Origin: Rhodospirillaceae bacterium CCH5-H10
Lineage (GTDB): Bacteria; Pseudomonadota; Alphaproteobacteria; Reyranellales; Reyranellaceae
NCBI GenBank assembly: GCA_001557035.1
Contig: LSKJ01000530.1
Location: 1 to 35,606 of the forward strand
Reading direction: 5' to 3'
DNA: 35,606 nucleotides
Part shown: positions 8,036-15,523 of the stretch, in pieces
Layout: the number at the start of each line of letters is the position of its first letter
How positions within the stretch are numbered: the stretch's first letter is position 1
The notes under the pieces: generated by a model
What the model was told of the DNA's origin: nothing
The model's database searches: none
The model's input: the letters and a program-made list of their open reading frames with translations, nothing else
Translations under genes and position numbers: made by a program

Positions 8036-8677
8036 ATGAGCGACGAGCGCCTCGTTCTGCACGGCAGTTTCACGTCGAGCTCGAGCTACAAGCCGATGCT
8101 CTTCCTGGCGCTCTCCGGCTTGCCGTTCTCGTTCCGCACGGTCAACCTGAAGAACGGCGTGCAGAAGGAAGCCGCGCACCTCGCGATCAACCGATACGGC
8201 CAGGTGCCGGTGCTGCGCCATCGCGGCCTGACACTGGTGATGTCGAACGTGATCCTCGACTATCTCGCGCGCGCCACGGGGCACTTCGAGCCCAAGACCG
8301 AGCAGCATCGCTGGCAGGCCCGCGAATGGCTGTCGTGGGAGAACGACGCCATCACCAACGTGGCCCGCGTCCGCCACTTCGCGCGCTTCCGTCCCGACGT
8401 GTCGCAGGACATCGTGAACTTCTTCCGGCCCGGCGCCGAAGCCGCGCTCGACTTCGCCGACAAGTCGCTCGCGGGCCGCGAATGGCTGGTGGGCGATGCC
8501 TGCTCGATCGCCGACATCGGCTGCTGGGGCCGCATGGTCTTCGCCAGCGAAGGCGGCCTGTCGATCGATTCGCGGCCGAACCTCGCGGCCTGGCGCAACC
8601 GGATCAAGGCTTTGCCGGGCTTTGCGTTGCCGTACGACCTGATCCCGAAGAAGGATGCGGAGTTCGAGGGGCGCTGA
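8036..8677 (+). CDS. Glutathione S-transferase family protein
   Basis: The protein has 213 residues. The N-terminal thioredoxin-like half carries SYKPMLFLALSGLPFSF and the cis-proline region GQVPVLRHRGLTLVMSNVILDYLA. The C-terminal helical half ends REWLVGDACSIADIGCWGRMVF, the N-capping box motif common to GSTs. It should bind glutathione and detoxify or isomerise small electrophiles in the cytoplasm. The usual E-S after the cis-proline is S-N, so glutathione binding may be altered. ATG 8036 has AGGAG at -9. It diverges from the aldo/keto reductase. The last 97 bases recur, diverged, at 9508-9604. Confidence 0.87.
   Translation: MSDERLVLHGSFTSSSSYKPMLFLALSGLPFSFRTVNLKNGVQKEAAHLAINRYGQVPVLRHRGLTLVMSNVILDYLARATGHFEPKTEQHRWQAREWLSWENDAITNVARVRHFARFRPDVSQDIVNFFRPGAEAALDFADKSLAGREWLVGDACSIADIGCWGRMVFASEGGLSIDSRPNLAAWRNRIKALPGFALPYDLIPKKDAEFEGR
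8581..8677 (+). repeat. Upstream copy of a 97-bp direct repeat (3' end of GST gene)
   Basis: This stretch encodes the last residues of the intact GST, ending in FALPYDLIPK and a TGA. It aligns without gaps to 9508-9604 with about 12 mismatches by eye. The two copies bracket the unknown secreted-protein gene at 8734-9492. Confidence 0.9.
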
Positions 8678-8733
8678 ACTCTCCTCACTTGCCTGCTTCC
8701 TTTTTGCCCAGATTTCCAGGAATAGTTACGCCA

Positions 8734-9492
8734 GTGACCTTCCGCTCTTACCTCGCGCTGGCCCTTTTTCTGGCGATCGTACCTGCCTCCGGTCGCGCGG
8801 CGGATTGCGTCAGTAGTCAAGGTGACTACGACAGTAAGGGGCGGTTGTCGGAAACCCTGTCGATCATTGCAGACACTTGCGGTTCGCTGAAGATCATCGA
8901 TCGGCGTAGAGACGACGCGAGGCTCCAGGTCAATATCTACGCGACCTATGTTGTGTTCGATCCCCCAACGAGCACTGCAGAACGGCGCTACAACGAGTGG
9001 GTGGAAAAGCATACCGAAAGAATGAATTTTTCCGACCCGATCGAGTCGCCAACCTCGACCGAAGTTATCCACACTTTGGGCGGTTACTTGTATCGGTCAC
9101 CGAATTTGCTTTCGGCATTGGTCGCCGGTTGGATTTGCTGCGGTGCTCACGGGACGGCGTGGATGGACGCGCTTAATGTCAACCCTGAGACAGGACGAGA
9201 TGTTGCATTGAGCGAGTTGATCGAAATCGAACCAACCGCGAATTTCTGCTGGGAGCAATTCGCACAACTCGCCGGTCCGATTGAGGATCAAGGCAAGATA
9301 TTCAGCCAGCGCTATCCCCGTGAGGGATTCGTCGATGTCATGCAGCGGCTAGGCGTTTGGAGCGTCGGCGAGTACGGGCTCGGTACTTATTTTGGCTACT
9401 TGCTGGGTTTCGTCGGCGCTGAATTCGCCTGCATAATCAAGACGGAAGATCTGGCTCGATTTGTCAGACCCGGCATTTCCGTTCCGCCTTAG
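8734..9492 (+). CDS. Secreted protein of unknown function between GST repeats
   Basis: The protein has 252 residues from a GTG at 8734. It starts VTFRSYLALALFLAIVPASGRAADC, a good Sec signal peptide with cleavage after GRA or RAA, so it should be periplasmic. The mature part has five or six cysteines, including a WICCGAHG pair. The segment NPETGRDVALSELI loosely recalls DUF3298/RsiV-type domains (a conserved 'TG..v.L..L'), but I do not claim membership. Shine-Dalgarno is poor (AGGA about 14 bases upstream). Codon choice and base composition are visibly less GC-rich than in all neighbours, and it lies between two copies of the GST 3' end. Both features point to acquired DNA. Confidence 0.7.
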   Translation: MTFRSYLALALFLAIVPASGRAADCVSSQGDYDSKGRLSETLSIIADTCGSLKIIDRRRDDARLQVNIYATYVVFDPPTSTAERRYNEWVEKHTERMNFSDPIESPTSTEVIHTLGGYLYRSPNLLSALVAGWICCGAHGTAWMDALNVNPETGRDVALSELIEIEPTANFCWEQFAQLAGPIEDQGKIFSQRYPREGFVDVMQRLGVWSVGEYGLGTYFGYLLGFVGAEFACIIKTEDLARFVRPGISVPP

Positions 9493-9507
9493 CTCTCTAA
9501 AACCAAT

Positions 9508-9604
9508 CCTCGCGGCGTGGCGCGACCGCATCAAGGCGATGGCGGGCTTTGCGTTGCCGTACGATCTGATCCCGAAAATGGATGCGGAGTTCGAGGGGGG
9601 TTAA
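9508..9604 (+). pseudogene. Truncated second copy of GST 3' end
   Basis: These 97 bases encode a C-terminal GST tail (LAAWRDRIKAMAGFALPYDL then PKMDAEFEGG and stop) in one open frame, with no start codon or upstream GST domain. It differs from the intact gene's tail at about 12 positions, some silent, so it is an old paralogue rather than a fresh duplication. The rest of this second GST gene is missing; its place is taken by the unknown secreted-protein gene. It is most likely the remnant of a former tandem GST pair. Confidence 0.85.
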
Positions 9605-9625
9605 CTCTACGATACCCCAACAACA

Positions 9626-9737
9626 ACCTCACCCTGAGGAGCGCTCCGCAGGAGCGCGTCTCGAAGGGTGGGCACGAGCACCGCATCTGTTGCCCATCCT
9701 TCGAGACGGTCGCTTCGCGACCTCCTCAGGATGAGGT
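9626..9737. repeat. Long nested inverted repeat with swapped inner hairpins
   Basis: The left arm 9626-9673 and right arm 9692-9737 pair through outer boxes ACCTCAYCCTGAGGAG and CGTCTCGAAGGRTGGGC. Between the boxes, the left arm has GCGCTCC-GCA-GGAGCGC and the right arm GGTCGC-TTC-GCGACC (plus-strand order reversed), each self-complementary but unrelated in sequence. The element lies between the truncated GST copy and the 3' end of the minus-strand dioxygenase gene. It probably ends the dioxygenase operon; I see no terminator T-run. Confidence 0.9.
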
Positions 9738-9771
9738 GAGGGGGCGGAAAGAGGGAGACGGTCGAGGCGTC

Positions 9772-10659
9772 CTAAGCCACCTGCTGCCCTTCGACCGTCG
9801 GGCCTTCGCTCATGGTTGTGGTGCGGCGCATGTCGCGGACGATGTTGAGGTCGTCGAAGCGGCGGACGCGGTGCATGGTGGTGCGGTTGTCCCAGATCAC
9901 GAAGTCGTTCTTCGTCCAGTGATGGACGTAGACGAACTGCGGCTGAGTCGCGTGCTCCATCAGGTCGCGGATGAACGCCATCGCCTCGGGGCGGGGCCAG
10001 CCGACGATGGCGCCGATATGCGCTGACAGCAGCAGCGACTTGCGTCCGGTGACGGGATGCGTGCGCACGAGCCTGTGCAGGACGGGGCGCATCCGGTGGC
10101 GTTCCTCGTCCGTGAAGTCCGTGAAGCCGAGCTGGCCGCGCGAGTAGATCAGCGAATGCTCGCAGACCAAATCCTCGATCTCCGCCTTGGTGGCTTCGTC
10201 GAGGGCGTCGTAGGCCGCGCGCATGTCGGCGAACTCGGTGTTGCCGCCGTCGCGCGTCACGATGCGTCCGCTCAGCAGCGAATAGCGCGCCGGCACGATG
10301 CGGAAGGTGGCGTCGGAGTGCCACAGCCGGTTGCCCAGCGCGGCCATGCGGCGCCGGTCGTCGCGCTCCAGCCGCTTGTTGTCCTTGTCGAGATTGGAGA
10401 CGTCGGCGAAGGCGCCGCCGAGGCGCATCGTGGTCGCCGTCAGGGTCGTGTTGGCGCCTTCCTGCAGCGGACCGAAGTTGCGCGTGAACTCGAGCTGCTG
10501 CTCGTCCGTCATGTCCTGGCCGGGCAGGACCAGCACGGCATGTCTGTCCATGCCCGCTTCGATGGCAGCGACCTCGGCCGGGGTCAGCTTGCGTCGCGCG
10601 TCGATGCCGTTCATTTCGGCACCGATGCAGGGATGAAGAGGGCGCGTCTCGATCGACAA
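9772..10659 (-). CDS. TfdA/TauD-family 2-oxoglutarate-dependent dioxygenase
   Basis: The protein has 295 residues, close to the 2,4-D dioxygenase TfdA (287). The iron-binding triad is clear: H114 and D116 in LWHSDATF, and H263 in TTMHRVRR. Arginines in RDMRRTTTM near 275-279 would bind 2-oxoglutarate. The segment GGNTEFADMRAAYDAL is typical of the TfdA branch. Such enzymes oxidatively cleave ethers, sulfonates or related compounds using Fe(II), O2 and 2-oxoglutarate. The start is probably TTG at 10659, preceded by GGGAGG seven bases upstream; the next in-frame ATG would remove conserved N-terminal sequence. It is the last gene of the catabolic operon, 26 bases after the aldolase/SDR fusion. 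Substrate unknown. Confidence 0.87.
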   Translation of the reverse strand: MSIETRPLHPCIGAEMNGIDARRKLTPAEVAAIEAGMDRHAVLVLPGQDMTDEQQLEFTRNFGPLQEGANTTLTATTMRLGGAFADVSNLDKDNKRLERDDRRRMAALGNRLWHSDATFRIVPARYSLLSGRIVTRDGGNTEFADMRAAYDALDEATKAEIEDLVCEHSLIYSRGQLGFTDFTDEERHRMRPVLHRLVRTHPVTGRKSLLLSAHIGAIVGWPRPEAMAFIRDLMEHATQPQFVYVHHWTKNDFVIWDNRTTMHRVRRFDDLNIVRDMRRTTTMSEGPTVEGQQVA

Positions 10660-10685
10660 CAGGACCTCCCGTGGATCTGGACCCC

Positions 10686-12722
10686 TTAGCGCAGGGCGGC
10701 CGCGATATTACCACCGTCCACGGTCGTGACAGCGCCCGTCGTCTTCGCCGCCTTGGCCAGCGAAACGAAAGCCTGCGCCACGTCGTCAGCCGTCACTTCG
10801 AGGCCGAGCAGGTTGCCGCCCATGTAATCGGCCTCGCTGAGACCGCGCGCCCGGGATCGCTGTGCGATCATTTCGTCCGTCAGGAGACCCGTGCGGATGC
10901 GATCGGCATTCACGGCGTTGGCACGGATGCCGTCGCCGCCATGGTCGAGCGCATACTGGCGCATCAGGAACAGCGTCGCGGCCTTCGGCAGCCCGTAAGG
11001 GCCGAAGTCCGGCCCCGGATTCACCGCCTGCTTGGAGGTGTTGAACAGCAGGCAGCCGCCCAGGCCTTGCGTGCGCATGATGCGCACCGCGTTCTGCGCC
11101 ACGCTCTGGTGCGCCCAGAAATTCAGCTCGAAGCTTTTACGCAGCACGGCCTCGTCGACGTCGCCGATGCGGCCCTGCCAGGCCGCGCCCGCGTTGGAGA
11201 CCACGATGTCGACGCCGCCATAGGTCGCCGCGACCTTGTCGAAGGCCGCGCGCACCGACTTCGGATCGGTGACGTCGCAGGCGACGGCGAAGCCCTTCGC
11301 CTTCGAGACGTCGCGATCGAGCACCGCCACCTCGGCGCCCTCGCGCGAGAACGCCGCTGCCGTCGCCGCACCGATGCCCGAGGCGCCACCGGTCACCACG
11401 ACGATGCGCCGTGCCAGCGGCTTCTCGGCCGCGCTGTTGAGCTTCGCCTGTTCGAGCGACCAGTATTCGATGTCGAAGATGTCAGGCTCGGGGATGCACT
11501 CGTAGGTGCCGAGCCGTTCGGCGTCGGCGATCACCGCCACGGTCGTCTCGGCGAGGTCGGCCGCGATCTTCGCGTCCTTGGAGCTGTTGCCGATGCCGAA
11601 CAGACCGACGCCCGGCACGAGCGTCACCCGCGGGATCGGGTCGAGTTCCTTCTTCGCCGTGATCTGGCGGCCGTTGTAGCGCATGAAATAGGCGTGATAG
11701 TCGGCCGCGAATTTCTCGAGCGCCGCCTTGGTCTCGCTCTTGAACGCGTCGAGCTTGCCGGCCTCGGGCGCGGGCGCGATGAAGGCCACGTTCTTGGTGC
11801 GGATCGCATGGTCGGGCGTCACCGGACCCTGCTGGCTGTAGCGCGCGATCTCCTTGCCGTTCACATAGGCCAGGATCTCCGGCGAGGTGCGAAACTCGAA
11901 CACGAAGCGTTGCGCGGCTTCACGGCCGCCGGTCTTGGCCGGCAGCGAGAACAGCCCGCGCAGGATCGGCGCGATCTCCGCCGCCGTCGCCGGCGTCGCG
12001 GGCAGCGTGGCGCCCGGGAAGATTTTCCGCGTGGCCTTGGCGAGGCGCTGCTCGGCCATGGTCACGAGGTCGATCATGCGGACATAGGCTTCCTCGGCCG
12101 TCGCTCCCATCGAGAAGATGCCGTGCTTCAGCAGGATCAGGCCCTCGACGTCGGGATGGGCGCGCGCGATCTCGGCGGTCTTCTTGGCCAGCGCGAAGCC
12201 CGGCATGACGTAGGGCACGAGCGCGGCGCGCTTGCCGTAGAGATTGGCCGCCAGTTCGGCGCCGTCGGGCTGGTCGGTCAGCGCCAGCACTGCGTTGGAA
12301 TGCGTATGGTCGATGAACTTGTGCGGCAGGAACGCGTGCAGCAGCGTCTCGACCGACGGGTTGGGCGCCTTGCTGTCGAGCAGGTTGGCGCGCTGCACGT
12401 TCACCATGTCCTCGTCGCTGAGCGTCTGCAGCCCTTCCAGCTCGCGCAGCGGCGCGAGACGGACGGCGGGCAGGCCCGGCGCCTCGATGGTGCCCATGTC
12501 CCAGCCGCTGCCCTTGACGCAGAGCACGTCGAGCGGCTGGCCGGTGACGTCGGCCATGCGCGTCTTCACCGAGGTATTGCCGCCGCCGTGCAGGACCAGC
12601 TTCGGCTCACCGCCCAGCAGGCGCGTCGTGTAGACGCGCAGGGCCAGGTCCTCGTCGATGCCCTTGGTGGCGTGGCTCGCGATGGCTTGCCTGGCGTCGC
12701 TATCGGACCAGAGGTTCTTCAT
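10686..12722 (-). CDS. Bifunctional class II aldolase / short-chain dehydrogenase
   Basis: The protein has 678 residues in two domains. Residues 1-420 form a class II aldolase/adducin domain with HGGGNTSVK near 45, the metal-binding HTHSN near 155 and LLKHGIFSMG near 215. From about 430 to the end is an SDR dehydrogenase with VTGGASGIGAATAAAF, SNAGAAW, FNTSKQAV and the catalytic YGLPK (YxxxK). This fusion is the RhaD/RhaE-like 'rhamnulose-1-phosphate aldolase/alcohol dehydrogenase' type, which cleaves a sugar or sugar acid and handles the resulting aldehyde. Start ATG 12722 gives the family N-terminus MKNLWSDSDA. It follows the binding-protein gene by 8 bases. All catalytic motifs look intact; the sugar is unknown. 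Confidence 0.9.
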   Translation of the reverse strand: MKNLWSDSDARQAIASHATKGIDEDLALRVYTTRLLGGEPKLVLHGGGNTSVKTRMADVTGQPLDVLCVKGSGWDMGTIEAPGLPAVRLAPLRELEGLQTLSDEDMVNVQRANLLDSKAPNPSVETLLHAFLPHKFIDHTHSNAVLALTDQPDGAELAANLYGKRAALVPYVMPGFALAKKTAEIARAHPDVEGLILLKHGIFSMGATAEEAYVRMIDLVTMAEQRLAKATRKIFPGATLPATPATAAEIAPILRGLFSLPAKTGGREAAQRFVFEFRTSPEILAYVNGKEIARYSQQGPVTPDHAIRTKNVAFIAPAPEAGKLDAFKSETKAALEKFAADYHAYFMRYNGRQITAKKELDPIPRVTLVPGVGLFGIGNSSKDAKIAADLAETTVAVIADAERLGTYECIPEPDIFDIEYWSLEQAKLNSAAEKPLARRIVVVTGGASGIGAATAAAFSREGAEVAVLDRDVSKAKGFAVACDVTDPKSVRAAFDKVAATYGGVDIVVSNAGAAWQGRIGDVDEAVLRKSFELNFWAHQSVAQNAVRIMRTQGLGGCLLFNTSKQAVNPGPDFGPYGLPKAATLFLMRQYALDHGGDGIRANAVNADRIRTGLLTDEMIAQRSRARGLSEADYMGGNLLGLEVTADDVAQAFVSLAKAAKTTGAVTTVDGGNIAAALR

Positions 12723-12730
12723 GGCGTGGC

Positions 12731-13705
12731 CTATTCCTCGGGCTGGATGCCGGCGTCCTTGGCGATCTTCACCCAGGTCGCGATCTCCCGCTCCTGGTAG
12801 GGCTTGAACTGCGCCGGGTCGCGTGGCTCGACGGTGAAGCCCAGCTTGTCGATCTTCTCGACGACCTCGGGCTTCTTCAGGCTCTTCATGATCTCGCCCG
12901 AGAGCCGGTCGAGCGCGGGCTGCGGCGTCGCCGCCGGCGCGAAGAAGGCCGCCCAGGAGGAAGCGTTGGCGCCGGTCACGCCCTGCTCCTCGAGCGTCGG
13001 GACATCCGGGAGCTGCGGATTGCGCTTGGCGCTGCCGATCGCGATGGCGCGGATGGTGCCGGCCTTGATCTGCGCCAGGACGCTGGGCAGCGTCGAGTTC
13101 GAGATGTCGATGCGGCCGCCGACCAGGTCCTGCACCAGCGGCGGCGCGCCGCGATAGGGGACGTGGGTCATCTTCGTTCCGGTGCGCGCCATGAACAGCT
13201 CGGTCGAAAGGTGGGAGCCCGAACCGATGCCGGTGGAACCGTAGTTCAGTTCGCCGGGCTTGGCCTTGGCCAGTGCGATCAACTCCTGGATGTTCTTCGC
13301 CGGCAGGTCCTTGCGCACGACGAAGACATGCTCGAAGGCACCGGCGCCGGCCAGCGGCGCGAAGTCCTTCACCGCGTCGTAGCCCGGCTCCTTCAGCATG
13401 AACATGTTGTTGCCGTGCGTCTGGTTGTTGCCGAACGTGATCGTCTGCCCGTCCGGCTTGGCCTTGGCGACGGTGCGCGTGCCGATGGCGCCGGCGCCGC
13501 CGGACACGTTCTCGACCACGACCTGCTGGCCGAGCGGACCCGAAATGTCGGCCGCCACGATGCGGGCGATCACGTCGGTCGGGCCGCCGGCCGGATAGGC
13601 CACGACCATTTTTATCGGGCCGGTCGGTTGCCAGGCTTGAGCGAAGGCGGGCTTCACGAAGGGCGCGGCCAGCAGGCCGGCGCTGAACAGACGACGCTTG
13701 ATCAT
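12731..13705 (-). CDS. Bug/TctC-family tripartite tricarboxylate-type binding protein
   Basis: The protein has 324 residues. The N-terminus MIKRRLFSAGLLAAPFVKPA is a signal peptide with cleavage near AFA-QA, so the mature protein is periplasmic. The Bug signatures are plain: PIKMVVAYPAGGPTDVIAR (first ligand loop), NVSGGAGAIGT, then LNYGSTGIGSGSHL and HVPYRGAPPLVQDLVGGRID. These proteins bind carboxylates and related small acids, sometimes feeding a TctAB permease. No TctA or TctB gene is in view, as is usual for Bug orphans. AGGAAG precedes the ATG at 13705. Its place between an oxidoreductase and a sugar aldolase fusion suggests it recognises the pathway substrate or a related acid. Confidence 0.92.
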   Translation of the reverse strand: MIKRRLFSAGLLAAPFVKPAFAQAWQPTGPIKMVVAYPAGGPTDVIARIVAADISGPLGQQVVVENVSGGAGAIGTRTVAKAKPDGQTITFGNNQTHGNNMFMLKEPGYDAVKDFAPLAGAGAFEHVFVVRKDLPAKNIQELIALAKAKPGELNYGSTGIGSGSHLSTELFMARTGTKMTHVPYRGAPPLVQDLVGGRIDISNSTLPSVLAQIKAGTIRAIAIGSAKRNPQLPDVPTLEEQGVTGANASSWAAFFAPAATPQPALDRLSGEIMKSLKKPEVVEKIDKLGFTVEPRDPAQFKPYQEREIATWVKIAKDAGIQPEE

Positions 13706-13717
13706 GGGATCTGCTTC

Positions 13718-14731
13718 CTAGGCGTGTGAAATGACGATCTTGCCGAAATGCGTTTGTCCCTTCAGATGCCGATAGGCCGCTTGGGCCTCGGCAAAAGGAA
13801 ACACCTTGTCGATGACGGGCTTGAGCCCGTTCGCCTCGATGGCGCGGTTCATCGCCTCGAACATCTGCGTGCTGCCGACATAGAGGCCCTGGACCTTGAG
13901 GTTGCGGCGCAGGATCGGCATCGGGTCGAGCGTCGCCATGCCCGACAGAAGCCCGATCACCGCGATCGAGCCGCCGAGCCGCGTCGCCATGAACGAGCGG
14001 GGGAGCGTGCCGGCGCCGCCGACCTCGACCGTGATGTCCGCACCGCGGCCGCCGGTCAGCTTCAGCGCTTCCTGGTCCCAGTCCGGCGTCGCCTTGTAGT
14101 CGATCACGGCCTCGGCCCCCATCTGCTTCAGCCGTTCGGCCTTGGCGGCGGAGCTGGAGGTGCCGATCACGCGGGCGCCGAACATGCGGGCAAACTGCAG
14201 CGCGAAGATCGAGACGCCGCCGGTGCCCTGGATCTGCACCACGTCGCCCGCCTTGATGTGGCCGATCTCGACCAGCGCGTTCCACGCCGTGACGGCGGCG
14301 CAGGGAAGGGTGGCGCCCTCCTCGTAGCTGAGATGTGCCGGCAGCTTCACGACGCCTTCCTCTTCCAGCACCGCCAGCTCGGTCAGCATGCCGTCGATCG
14401 CGCCGCCCATCGCCGAGGGCATGGCGCTGTCGCTGATCGCGCCGCCGAACCAGCGCTGCATGAAGCAGCCCGCGACCCGGTCGCCGACCTTGACCCGGCT
14501 GACGCCCGGTCCGACCGCGACCACCTCGCCGGCGCCGTCCGACAGCGGGATCAGGTCGGGCTTCGGCGCCGACCGCGCATACTGTGCCTCGATGGTGAGC
14601 AGGTCGCGGTAGTTCAGCGACGTCGCCTTGACCCGGACGAGGACCTGCCGCGGGCCGGGCGTCGGGTCCGGCCGCTCGACCAGGGTCAGCGAGTCGATGC
14701 CCTTGGGGGCAGGGATGACGTAGCACTTCAT
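13718..14731 (-). CDS. Zinc-less MDR oxidoreductase (quinone-oxidoreductase-like)
   Basis: The protein has 337 residues of the medium-chain dehydrogenase/reductase superfamily. The GroES-like N-terminal part has SLNYRDLLTIEAQY and PLSDGAGEVVAVG, where zinc alcohol dehydrogenases carry G-H-E; the catalytic zinc ligands are missing, as in NADPH:quinone reductases. The nucleotide-binding site is VQIQGTGGVSIFALQFARM near 165-183, and the C-terminus AYRHLKGQTHFGKIVI is typical. ATG 14731 follows AGGAG at good spacing and gives the start MKCYVIPAPKG. It is probably the first gene of the operon with the binding protein (12 bases downstream), aldolase/SDR and dioxygenase. It should reduce an enone, quinone or similar using NADPH. 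Confidence 0.88.
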   Translation of the reverse strand: MKCYVIPAPKGIDSLTLVERPDPTPGPRQVLVRVKATSLNYRDLLTIEAQYARSAPKPDLIPLSDGAGEVVAVGPGVSRVKVGDRVAGCFMQRWFGGAISDSAMPSAMGGAIDGMLTELAVLEEEGVVKLPAHLSYEEGATLPCAAVTAWNALVEIGHIKAGDVVQIQGTGGVSIFALQFARMFGARVIGTSSSAAKAERLKQMGAEAVIDYKATPDWDQEALKLTGGRGADITVEVGGAGTLPRSFMATRLGGSIAVIGLLSGMATLDPMPILRRNLKVQGLYVGSTQMFEAMNRAIEANGLKPVIDKVFPFAEAQAAYRHLKGQTHFGKIVISHA

Positions 14732-14790
14732 TGGTCGGCTCCTGTAAGCGCAGGGGTACGAACGGCGCACACTGTAAAGTCCCGCACACT

Positions 14791-14859
14791 GTCATCCCGA
14801 GCGTAGCGAGGGACCCTTCGTGGAGGCCAGTAAAGGTCCCTCGCTACGCTCGGGATGAC
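14791..14859. repeat. Perfect 25-bp inverted repeat
   Basis: The arms 14791-14815 and 14835-14859 are exact reverse complements with a 19-base spacer. The core is CCCGAGCGTAGCGAGGGA. The same element, one base longer in the core, occurs at 31815-31915, and a degenerate one at 29441-29548. It lies 26 bases past the gpt stop and about 60 bases before the start of the MDR oxidoreductase gene, so it separates two minus-strand transcription units. There is no T-run, so it is not a textbook terminator. Confidence 0.93.
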
Positions 14860-14885
14860 AATTAACGTGCTGTCGGCGGTGTGCC

Positions 14886-15389
14886 TCACTTGGCGTCGCC
14901 CTTGAGCTCGATGACGGTCTTGGCCATGACGGCCTCCTGGTCCCAGGGGAACAGGATCCAGGTGTCCTGGCTGACTTCGGTGACGTAGCTGTCGACGACC
15001 GGCCGGCCGGCGGGCTTTGCATAGACCGTGGCGAAATGGGCCTCCGGCAGCATGGCCCGGACGGCGCGGGCGGTGACGCCGGTGTCGACCAGATCGTCGA
15101 TGATCAGCCAGCCCTTGCCCTTGTCTTGCTCGGCGGACGTGCCTTTCAGCGTTTCGACCTTGGCGCCGCGCTCCATGCGGTCGTAGGTCGAGCAGCAGAC
15201 CGTGTCGATCAGGCGAAGATTCAGTTCGCGTGCCACGATGGCCGCCGGGACCAGTCCGCCTCGGGTGATCGCGACCAGCCCCTTGAAGGGCCCAAGGTCG
15301 GCCAGTCGCCAGGCCAGCGCCCGGGCGTCGCGGTGCAGTTCCGTCCATGAGACGGGGAACATCCTGTTGTAGCCTGCGCTTCCCGCCAT
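14886..15389 (-). CDS. gpt: Xanthine-guanine phosphoribosyltransferase
   Basis: The protein has 167 residues (E. coli Gpt has 152). It should convert xanthine, guanine or hypoxanthine plus PRPP to the nucleotide, salvaging purines. The PRPP-binding motif [14 protein letters not shown] lies at about 94-107. Family hallmarks [16 protein letters not shown] near 14, [18 protein letters not shown] near 40, and [20 protein letters not shown] then DTWILFPWD near the end are all present. ATG 15389 has AGGGA upstream; a later ATG at residue 10 would match E. coli length better. It diverges from the TerC gene across 134 bases. Confidence in the function is high. Confidence 0.93.
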   Translation of the reverse strand: MAGSAGYNRMFPVSWTELHRDARALAWRLADLGPFKGLVAITRGGLVPAAIVARELNLRLIDTVCCSTYDRMERGAKVETLKGTSAEQDKGKGWLIIDDLVDTGVTARAVRAMLPEAHFATVYAKPAGRPVVDSYVTEVSQDTWILFPWDQEAVMAKTVIELKGDAK

Positions 15390-15523
15390 GCGATTTCGTC
15401 CCTGTATCCTGTCCGGTTTGGCTTGCCCCTTCGGGAGGGCTGCACTAACACCTTCGGCCGAAGCATAGAAGCGCAGGCCGCTGGGAAACAGGGCACAGGA
15501 AAACCGCACGGGGACCGCTGCAT
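15390..15523. promoter_or_regulatory. Divergent gpt/terC intergenic region
   Basis: This region should contain promoters for both gpt and the terC-usp pair. It has two small dyads, CCCTTCGGGAGGG (about 15427-15439) and CTTCGGCCGAAG (about 15451-15462). No manganese riboswitch consensus (GGGGAGUAG) of the yybP-ykoY type is visible, although such a switch often precedes terC-like genes. Confidence 0.4.

Noticed and set aside
10671..12800. A 709-codon open frame on the plus strand, antisense to the aldolase/SDR gene
   Set aside because: High GC content gives long open antisense frames. Its residues (Arg/His/Asp/Leu-rich, no motifs) are not protein-like, while the minus strand shows complete aldolase and SDR motifs.
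10686..14795. A single 1369-codon minus-strand frame that looks like one giant protein
   Set aside because: Only its last 678 residues are the aldolase/SDR protein. The upstream part is out of frame with the clearly coding binding protein and MDR genes, which have their own starts and Shine-Dalgarno sites.
15390..15523. Manganese riboswitch (yybP-ykoY) upstream of the TerC-like gene
   Set aside because: The position is right, but the conserved GGGGAGUAG core and its partner are absent.
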